A stretch of 12,224 bases of DNA from Bacillota bacterium (GTDB lineage: Bacteria > Bacillota > Clostridia > Acetivibrionales > DSM-1351), in contig JAEWSZ010000040.1 of the NCBI GenBank assembly GCA_023397905.1, positions 1-12,224 on the forward strand, in the 5' to 3' direction. The position numbers were made by a program, and so were the translations under genes. Shown here in pieces: positions 6,611 through 12,224 of this stretch; within the stretch, counting starts at the first letter, position 1; the number at the start of each line of letters is the position of its first letter. The notes under the pieces were generated by a model. That model searched no databases, was not told the DNA's origin, and was given only the letters and a program-made list of their open reading frames with translations.

Positions 6611-6646
6611 ATGGTATAATATCTGCAAAGGCAGATATTATACCAT
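6611..6646. repeat. Perfect 16-bp inverted repeat with 4-nt loop
   Basis: ATGGTATAATATCTGC (6611-6626) is followed by AAAG and then its exact reverse complement (6631-6646). Each arm contains TGGTATAAT, an extended -10 sequence, and the two arms face each other. There is no T-run after the stem on either strand, so a simple intrinsic terminator is unlikely. The first arm could serve as a promoter element for the operon at 6849. Confidence 0.7.
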
Positions 6647-6713
6647 TCCTTGGGAATTAGCCGCCCGTGCCATATTTTGGGCCAAAGCCATAGCGCCGAA
6701 ACGCACATGGGCG

Positions 6714-6749
6714 ATCATACCATAAATTTTTGCAAATTTAAGGTATGAT
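6714..6749. repeat. Second inverted repeat carrying the same 10-bp motif
   Basis: ATCATACC (6714-6721) pairs with GGTATGAT (6742-6749). After an A·A mismatch, TAAATTT (6723-6729) pairs with AAATTTA (6734-6740) around a TTGC loop. The outer arms are variants of the ATGGTATAAT motif in the hairpin about 70 bp upstream, but point outward instead of inward. Confidence 0.6.
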
Positions 6750-6768
6750 TAGTAACAAAAACAAAACT

Positions 6769-6809
6769 AAATCCGCCGGCTATTATGTATAGCGCGAAAA
6801 AGCGGATTT
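6769..6809 (+). promoter_or_regulatory. Leader stem-loop upstream of the second ABC operon
   Basis: AAATCCGC (6769-6776) pairs with GCGGATTT (6802-6809), and inside it GCTAT (6779-6783) pairs with ATAGC (6789-6793). The structure ends 40 nt before the ATG at 6849. It is followed by only TCC rather than a T-run, so it may be a leader element or weak attenuator rather than a terminator. Confidence 0.4.
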
Positions 6810-6848
6810 TCCTGCAAAAGACAAGAAAATAGGAGAATAAAAAAAGAA

Positions 6849-9236
6849 ATGAAAAAAACAATAGCAAGGTTATTGACGGCATTGATAGTATTTTCCATAT
6901 TTCTGAGCTTTGGGGCAAAGACGGCTGAGGCCGCCGACAAGCTGGACGTTAAAATAAGCGTCGGATATAATGAAAATTACAAGATCGGATACTCAACTCC
7001 TGTCAATATAACTGTAAAAAACAACTACAAGGATATCGACGGAGAAGTGGAAATACGGGTGCCCAGCACTCCGGGAAAGTACATGAGCTACGTAAGGCCC
7101 ATCAGCCTGCAAAAGGACGCCGAGAAGGTAATAACCATAAATGTGCCTGTAAATCAGAACCGCACCAAATATACGCTGAATATTTATAACGGCAGGGATA
7201 AAATCTATGAAGACAGCATCTCCACCACTGCGGCAAATAATGTAACAGCCTTTGTGGGAATGCTGAGCGACGATTTTGCAGGCCTTTCGTATATAAATCA
7301 AGTTCCGGCAGGGGCTGGAGGAGCTATGGTTCCAAAGGTAATCAGCCTGGATGAGAAGAATTTTCCTGACGATATATTTACACTGTCAGCTTTTGATATC
7401 ATAATCATCAATGACTATGACACTTCCCGGTTGAGCGGGCTGCAATATGAGGTTTTAAAGCAGTGGGTTTCCCAGGGGGGTACCTTACTGCTGGGGACCG
7501 GCGCCAAATACGGAAAGACCCTTTCAGTTTTTAAAGACGACTTTAGAGTGGGGGCTCAGGGAAGCATTAAAAGTATTGCGACTTCAAAAATATATGAACT
7601 GGCTACAAACGGTGAAAATAAAAATGAAGCCCGGGTGGATGCCTTGCCGATGGATATAAAGGACAGCAGAGTCCTGATGGAAGACAAGGGTGTCGTGCTG
7701 GTACAGGCGCTGAACAAGGGAAAGGGAGTCGTGGGCATTACAGCCTTTGACCTGGGGCAGGCTCCCTTTGTAAATTGGATCAACGGTACAGCATTTGCCG
7801 AAAAGCTGTTGGAACTTGTAAATTCCGGGCTTACAGCGGATAAAAATATTTCTGCAGGGTATGACTATATCCGGAATAATTCATATATGCTCTCAAATGC
7901 CATCAACCAGTTTTCTGAATTAGCGACGGCAAAAACTTCAAACTTTTATTTGATACTGCTGTTGTACGTGATTATAGTAGCTCCCTTGAGCTATTTCATA
8001 CTTAAGAAAATCGATAAAAGAGAGCTGATGTGGATAACGGTACCGGTGTTTGCGGTCATTTTCGCTGTGGCGGTATATATATCGGGCAGCGGGACAAGGC
8101 TGGGTGAAATAACCACAAATATGGTGTCTTTCCTGAATATAGACGAAAAAGGAAATGCCACCTCAACTACATATGCCGGTATTTTTAACGCGAATAAAAT
8201 GAAGATTACCGTTAAAGGAAAAAACGGTGAGAAACTGATTCCCGTTTCAGACAGCAATTATTCCCCCATAAATCAGCCGGCGGGCAACGAGGTCATGGAA
8301 GCCAAAGTATTTGCGGACAGCCAGGGGGGCATAGAATACAGAAACAGCAGTTTGCTGGAAACCAGGCTTGTACAGATACAGGAGGAAGCAAAAAACGTAG
8401 GCAGGGTCGAGATGAATCTGAGCTTTAAAAATGGAGCTCTCACAGGGACCATAAAGAATTCTACAAATTTGGACCTGGTCGACTGTCTTATTGTGGGGCC
8501 GGAAGGCTATAATAAAATCGACAGCCTGAAAAAAGGCGAAACATATAATTTTAACGGCAGCACTATGAAAAGCTATGGGGGAGGAGCCCTGCAGCAGTTG
8601 ATACAGGATGAATTTTTCATGTACAATTCAAGAAACTCCAACATAAATGAAAATGAGAGAAAAAGCCGCATGGATAAAAACCTGGAGGGCAATATACTGC
8701 AGATGATGTTCAACTATGGAAATCAACAGCTGGAAGGTATTAACTTCCTTGGCTTTTCTAAAACAGAACTGCATGATACGCTGGTGATTAACGGTAACGA
8801 AGTGAAAAAGAATGAAAGAAGCGTACTGTTTTTCCCCATAAATCTTGTTTTTGAAAACGGGGACAGTATTGAATATCCGCTTGGTTTTGTACCCTATGAG
8901 GTTTCAAACATTATAAATCTTAACTATGACATGTACAGCAAGAGGCTGTACGGAAACGGTTCGGTGGAAATACTGTACAGGATTGACCAGAAGATGAAAG
9001 TAAACGAAATAGAGTTGAATTCAACGAATATGAATGTAAAGAGCTTGCCAAGCAGTCCGGCCATAAGTATATACAATACTGCTGAAAATGCTTATGAAGT
9101 ATTAAATTCCACAAAAGTCAGCGGAGACGATTTAAAAAAATACCTGGCCCAGGATAATACCGTGAAAATCAAGCTGGAATTAAGGGATACCGACATTGCC
9201 ATACCGCTGATGGCTGCAAAGGGGGCGAAAAAATAA
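6849..9236 (+). CDS. Secreted/membrane-anchored protein with GATase-like segment, partner of an ABC transporter
   Basis: This is a 795-residue envelope protein. A Sec signal peptide is clear (MKK, hydrophobic core to about residue 22, probable cleavage after AEA at 28). An outside N-terminal β-rich region (about 30-130) resembles CARDB/NEW3-type adhesion folds. Next, 132-330 includes the strand-turn DIIIINDYDTS and WVSQGGTLLLGTG (about 183-218), the pattern of class I glutamine-amidotransferase-like domains found in GldG/DUF4350-type ABC partners. Two membrane helices (about 366-385 and 394-412) flank a short basic loop KKIDKREL. A second large β-rich domain (about 415-795) follows, again outside, with no further helix. 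The ribosome binding site AGGAG (6831-6835) is 13 nt from the ATG, unusually far, so initiation may be modest or structure-dependent. The TAA overlaps the next ATG by one base. The exact function is unknown; a cell-surface sensing or assembly role is inferred from the neighbours. Confidence 0.82.
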   Translation: MKKTIARLLTALIVFSIFLSFGAKTAEAADKLDVKISVGYNENYKIGYSTPVNITVKNNYKDIDGEVEIRVPSTPGKYMSYVRPISLQKDAEKVITINVPVNQNRTKYTLNIYNGRDKIYEDSISTTAANNVTAFVGMLSDDFAGLSYINQVPAGAGGAMVPKVISLDEKNFPDDIFTLSAFDIIIINDYDTSRLSGLQYEVLKQWVSQGGTLLLGTGAKYGKTLSVFKDDFRVGAQGSIKSIATSKIYELATNGENKNEARVDALPMDIKDSRVLMEDKGVVLVQALNKGKGVVGITAFDLGQAPFVNWINGTAFAEKLLELVNSGLTADKNISAGYDYIRNNSYMLSNAINQFSELATAKTSNFYLILLLYVIIVAPLSYFILKKIDKRELMWITVPVFAVIFAVAVYISGSGTRLGEITTNMVSFLNIDEKGNATSTTYAGIFNANKMKITVKGKNGEKLIPVSDSNYSPINQPAGNEVMEAKVFADSQGGIEYRNSSLLETRLVQIQEEAKNVGRVEMNLSFKNGALTGTIKNSTNLDLVDCLIVGPEGYNKIDSLKKGETYNFNGSTMKSYGGGALQQLIQDEFFMYNSRNSNINENERKSRMDKNLEGNILQMMFNYGNQQLEGINFLGFSKTELHDTLVINGNEVKKNERSVLFFPINLVFENGDSIEYPLGFVPYEVSNIINLNYDMYSKRLYGNGSVEILYRIDQKMKVNEIELNSTNMNVKSLPSSPAISIYNTAENAYEVLNSTKVSGDDLKKYLAQDNTVKIKLELRDTDIAIPLMAAKGAKK

Positions 9237-10171
9237 TGCTTAAAATAGAGAATCTGTATAAAAGTTATGGAAGATTTCAGGCGGTTAACAACTTAAGCCT
9301 CCATATTCCCAAAGGGGAGATATTTGGTTTCGTTGGCCCCAACGGCGCAGGTAAAACCACCACAATGCGCATAATCTGCGGATTGCTGAGCGCTACCTCG
9401 GGAAAGGTATATGCGGATGGCATTGACGTCGTTGATAAACCCAGGGAATTGAAAAAGAAGATCGGTTATATGCCTGATTTTTTCGGAGTCTATGATGATC
9501 TGAAAGTAATCGAATACCTGGAGTTTTACGCCTCCATATATAACATCAGGGGGAAAGAGAGCAAAAAGATATGCAATGATTTGCTGGAACTGGTGGACCT
9601 GACCGAAAAGAGGGATTTTTATGTGGACAGCCTTTCAAGGGGTATGAAGCAAAGGCTGTGCCTCGCCAGGAGCCTGGTTCACAATCCCGACCTATTGATC
9701 CTGGATGAACCTGCCTCAGGTATGGACCCCAGGGCAAGGGTGGAAATGAAGGAAATACTCAGGACTCTGAAAGGCATGGGAAAGACTATTCTGGTGAGCT
9801 CCCATATATTGCCCGAGCTTGCGGAGCTGTGTACTTCTCTGGGAATAATAGAGAAGGGCAGTATTGTAATGAGCGGTACTGTTGAAGAAATAACCAGAAA
9901 GGTATACCATTCACAGACCATAAGAATAAAGGTCATAGAAAATCTGGATGAAACCATAAGAGTGCTGCAGGAATATCCGGATGTTGACGGCGTTAACGTC
10001 ATCAGCTCCAATGAGGCGGAGGCTTCCTTCAACGGAGGGGATATTTTTAAGAAAGAGCTGCTGGCAAGGCTTATACAAAAAAATATTCCGGTAATAGCTT
10101 TTACCCAATTGGACGGAAACCTGGAAGACATCTTTATGAAGGTCACGGCTACAGAGGAGGTAAAGCAATGA
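9236..10171 (+). CDS. ABC transporter ATP-binding protein (CcmA/NatA type)
   Basis: This is a 311-residue cytoplasmic ATPase. Walker A GPNGAGKTT is at about 34-42. The Q-loop position reads GYMPD, with aspartate replacing Gln/Glu. The signature is SLSRGMKQR (132-140), Walker B is LLILDEP (153-159), the D-loop is SGMD, and the switch histidine is in SSHILPE (H190). A C-terminal extension of about 85 residues (from about 225) has the DUF4162-like make-up common in drug- and lipid-exporting NatA-type ATPases. The ATG shares its first base with the last base of the previous stop (TAATG), and the TGA overlaps the permease start by 4 nt (ATGA). This indicates strict translational coupling within one operon. 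It would pair with the permease at 10168. It differs clearly in sequence from the other ATPase in the window (4025-4801), so the two are separate systems. Confidence 0.95.
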   Translation: MLKIENLYKSYGRFQAVNNLSLHIPKGEIFGFVGPNGAGKTTTMRIICGLLSATSGKVYADGIDVVDKPRELKKKIGYMPDFFGVYDDLKVIEYLEFYASIYNIRGKESKKICNDLLELVDLTEKRDFYVDSLSRGMKQRLCLARSLVHNPDLLILDEPASGMDPRARVEMKEILRTLKGMGKTILVSSHILPELAELCTSLGIIEKGSIVMSGTVEEITRKVYHSQTIRIKVIENLDETIRVLQEYPDVDGVNVISSNEAEASFNGGDIFKKELLARLIQKNIPVIAFTQLDGNLEDIFMKVTATEEVKQ

Positions 10172-11070
10172 ATTTTAGAATAAATCCCGTATTGCTTAAA
10201 GAGATAAAAGTAAAAATGCGAAGCTGGAAAGCCGCGATCCTGATAGGCAGCTACAACCTTGTGCTGGTGCTGCTGACTATATTTATAGTGAGACTTACAA
10301 TGGACAGCAACACAGGGACTGTCAGCCAGTCCAGCATATTCGGGACCTATGCTTTTATGGTGGCCGCTCAGTTCGGACTTATCACGCTTATAGCCCCGGC
10401 CCTGACAGCCGGCGCCATATCCGGAGAAAGAGAAAGGCAGACGCTGGATATACTTTTGTCAACTACCTTGAATCACAGGTCCATTATACTGGGGAAACTG
10501 TTTTCTTCCCTGAGCCAGATCATTTTATTGATAGTATCGTCCATCCCCATATTCTCTATTATATTTCTCTATGGCGGAATAGGCATAGCAGGGCTTTTGC
10601 AGGTATTTCTGTTTTATATACTGCTGGCGGTGACCCTGGGAAGCGTGGGGATTTTCTTTTCCACTTTCATAAAGAAAAGTACTGCTGCAAACGTGCTGAC
10701 TTATGCGGTGGTGGTTTTTCTGTACCTTGGAACCATATTGATTTCGGTCTTTTATATACAGCTGGTAATTATGCCGGACTACCGGAACCAGTCATATACC
10801 GGCACTTTCTGGGTCTTTAACTTAAACCCTGCGCTTGCGCTGATATCTTTGCTGGTGCAGCAATTCGGGGTCGGAACAGGACAAATCCTTCCGGGACTGA
10901 ATATAGGCGACACGCAAAACGGTCTTCAAATCTGGCAGATAAATGCCATGATAGACATAGGCATATCGGCGGTGCTGCTGTTGCTCAGCACATGGAAGCT
11001 GAACCCGTCGGGAAAGAGATGGAACAGGAAAAAGGGCAGTACGGCAAATCAGGAGCAGAGCATTCAATAG
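10168..11070 (+). CDS. ABC-2-type permease
   Basis: This 300-residue membrane protein has about six helices (roughly 22-43, 60-83, 113-135, 142-165, 174-200 and 258-276). It carries the family hallmark after helix 2, AGAISGERERQTLDILLSTT (about 81-100), the cytoplasmic coupling segment of ABC-2 permeases. An N-terminal NPVLLKEIKVKMRSWKA amphipathic stretch precedes helix 1, and the tail is short and basic. The start codon overlaps the ATPase stop (ATGA), so subunits are probably made in matched amounts. As a half-size permease it presumably dimerises, unlike the double-length permease at 4806-6470. The cargo is unknown. The large surface protein encoded first in the operon is the most likely determinant of specificity. 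Confidence 0.92.
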   Translation: MNFRINPVLLKEIKVKMRSWKAAILIGSYNLVLVLLTIFIVRLTMDSNTGTVSQSSIFGTYAFMVAAQFGLITLIAPALTAGAISGERERQTLDILLSTTLNHRSIILGKLFSSLSQIILLIVSSIPIFSIIFLYGGIGIAGLLQVFLFYILLAVTLGSVGIFFSTFIKKSTAANVLTYAVVVFLYLGTILISVFYIQLVIMPDYRNQSYTGTFWVFNLNPALALISLLVQQFGVGTGQILPGLNIGDTQNGLQIWQINAMIDIGISAVLLLLSTWKLNPSGKRWNRKKGSTANQEQSIQ

Positions 11071-11095
11071 AGGTTGACCTGAAGCGGAGGCGGAA

Positions 11096-12224
11096 ATGGA
11101 AAATTCCTATAAAAAAATTTTAAATACGCTGGGAAATGTGCGCAGAAGAGTACTGCTCAAACTTACGCTGAGAAATTTTGCCCTGGGAATTTGCGCCGCT
11201 CTTGCCGTTGGGATCGTAATGGGGCTGCTGTCCCGCATAATACCCATTTACAGGGTATATGCATTGTGGGGGTACATTGCCGCGGCTGTTGTGCTTCTGG
11301 CGTTGCTGGGCGTCTTTGCCATGGTGCCCCGGAGGGCGGCAATAGCGCGTATGATGGATTCCTTCGGCCTTCAGGAGAGAATATCCACATCCCTGGAACT
11401 TGAAAACGAGGCTTCCGCCTACAGGGAGCTTCTGGTAGAGGATACGGTAAAGCAGCTGGGCGGTCTGAATTATAAGAACAAGATAAGGCTGGCTCCGGAC
11501 AGGAAAATAATAATTGCACTATTCGTACTCCTGATCGCATTCGGCGTTACGGCTGTCCTGCCGCAGCCCTTAAAGGAGGAGGCCAGGCAGTCCCACGAGC
11601 TCAATGCATACAAACAGGAGCAGAAGAAAAAGGTGGAAAAATCTGAGAAGGAAATCAAGGAAAATATGGCGCTGACAGAGGCTCAGAAGAAAGAGCTGCT
11701 GGCAAAGCTGGCCGCTTTGAAGGCGGAATTAAAAAAAGCTGAGAGCGCGGAGGACGCAGATAAATCCATGGAGAAGACCGCCAAAAAGCTGGAGCTTCAG
11801 ATGAATAAATCAAAAGCCGAGGACTTGAAAGCCATGGCTGAGAAACTCTCTGAAAACAAGGAGACAAAGGAACTGGCGGACGCCTTGAAATCGGGAAATA
11901 AGGAAGATATACAAAAGCAGCTGGAGGAATTGAAAAACAAGGCCGGAAAAATGGACGCCGCAGGTAAAAAAAGTCTGTCGGATTCACTGGCAAAGGCTTC
12001 TGAGGGTATGAGCGAAGGAGAACTGAAGGACAGTCTGGGCGAACTGAGCAGCGCCATCGGCAGCGGGGATGAAAACGCTATAAATAAAAGCGTTGACAGG
12101 ATCAACGGCGCAATACAGGACGGCCAGTCGCAGCAGGATATGAATACTGCGCTTGCCCAGACCCAAAACAATCTTCAGGGGCAGCAGTCCGGCAGTACCA
12201 CGGCTCAGGCACAGGGTCAAGGGC
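11096..12224 (+). CDS. Membrane-anchored coiled-coil protein, DUF4175-like, 3'-truncated by window end
   Basis: The frame stays open from the ATG at 11096 to the window end (376 codons). GGAGG (11086-11090) lies 5 nt before the ATG. Three hydrophobic segments (about residues 27-47, 56-77 and 137-155) are followed by a long, highly charged Lys/Glu/Ala-rich region (about 160-335) with strong coiled-coil character. The visible part ends in a Gln/Ser/Gly-rich low-complexity stretch (about 345-376) that continues out of the window. Between helices 2 and 3 the segment ARMMDSFGLQERISTSLELE is the usual 'DxxLGLxERLxTALEL' element of DUF4175-like and related proteins. These commonly sit just before MoxR ATPase and DUF58 genes. 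It begins 25 bp after the permease stop in the same operon. Its role is not known; scaffolding or envelope-stress sensing with the ABC module is inference. Confidence 0.8.
   Translation, partial: MENSYKKILNTLGNVRRRVLLKLTLRNFALGICAALAVGIVMGLLSRIIPIYRVYALWGYIAAAVVLLALLGVFAMVPRRAAIARMMDSFGLQERISTSLELENEASAYRELLVEDTVKQLGGLNYKNKIRLAPDRKIIIALFVLLIAFGVTAVLPQPLKEEARQSHELNAYKQEQKKKVEKSEKEIKENMALTEAQKKELLAKLAALKAELKKAESAEDADKSMEKTAKKLELQMNKSKAEDLKAMAEKLSENKETKELADALKSGNKEDIQKQLEELKNKAGKMDAAGKKSLSDSLAKASEGMSEGELKDSLGELSSAIGSGDENAINKSVDRINGAIQDGQSQQDMNTALAQTQNNLQGQQSGSTTAQAQGQG

Larger units (their letters stand above)
6471..6848 (+). promoter_or_regulatory. 378-bp non-coding leader/intergenic region rich in hairpins
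   Basis: No gene is supported here. From left to right it holds CCGTCT/AGACGG (6505-6510 with 6535-6540), a perfect 16-bp hairpin (6611-6646), a GC-rich stem CGCCCGTGC pairing with GCAC-AT-GGGCG (6662-6713), a 16-position hairpin with one mismatch (6714-6749), and AAATCCGC/GCGGATTT enclosing GCTAT/ATAGC (6769-6809). It separates two operons, so it should carry a terminator for the first and the promoter/leader of the second. A T-rich run at 6489-6504 follows the first operon but lacks a strong preceding stem. Confidence 0.6.

Noticed and set aside
6611..6646. Intrinsic terminator for the first ABC operon
   Set aside because: The stem is perfect but AT-rich, lies 141 bp past the stop codon, and is not followed by a T-run on either strand.
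1..12224. CRISPR array, tRNA or rRNA genes, insertion sequence with transposase
   Set aside because: I saw no regularly spaced long direct repeats, no tRNA cloverleaf, no rRNA-like sequence and no transposase motif on either strand.

Overview
The window reads as chromosomal DNA of a low-to-moderate GC Gram-positive anaerobe, most likely a member of the Clostridia. This is inferred from the strong AGGAGG-type ribosome binding sites, AT-rich TATAAT promoters, a class B penicillin-binding protein, a split ThrE-type exporter, and several NatA/CcmA-type ABC systems. Species cannot be named from this. All confident genes are on the + strand. The only minus-strand gene proposed is a 48-residue small protein.

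Layout. (1) Positions 2-1399: the 3' part of a class B penicillin-binding protein, cut by the window start. (2) About 1386-1607: a decayed tail of a methyl-accepting chemotaxis protein directly behind it, then a 12-bp hairpin. (3) About 1650-2315: 0.67 kb with no convincing gene but unusually rich in inverted and short tandem repeats. It holds a four-unit 19-bp repeat, a GAAA-capped 12-bp stem, and a 23-bp stem. Wobble pairs and the tetraloop suggest a structured + strand RNA, but operator arrays or a decayed mobile element are alternatives. (4) 2316-2462 (-): a small lysine/asparagine-rich protein with a good ribosome binding site. (5) 2622-3912: a two-gene ThrE/YjjP-YjjB-type exporter. (6) 4025-6470: an ABC ATPase and a 554-residue membrane protein, behind a near-consensus promoter whose -35 box overlaps the preceding stop codon. 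(7) 6471-6848: a 378-bp non-coding leader with several strong hairpins and a repeated 10-bp motif. (8) 6849 to the window end: a tightly coupled operon of a secreted/membrane-anchored 795-residue protein, an ABC ATPase, an ABC-2 permease, and a membrane coiled-coil protein cut by the window end.

How they work together. The last operon has start/stop overlaps of 1 and 4 nt and looks like one envelope-associated ABC machine. The ATPase and six-helix permease form the transporter core. The 795-residue protein supplies a large outside domain with a glutamine-amidotransferase-like stretch, similar in layout to GldG/DUF4350-type partners. The coiled-coil protein resembles the DUF4175-type proteins that often precede MoxR/DUF58 genes. 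Its substrate is unknown. The most original material is non-coding: the hairpin-rich segment at 1713-2173 and the leader at 6505-6809, where one 11-nt sequence occurs three times in orientations that allow mutually exclusive pairing.
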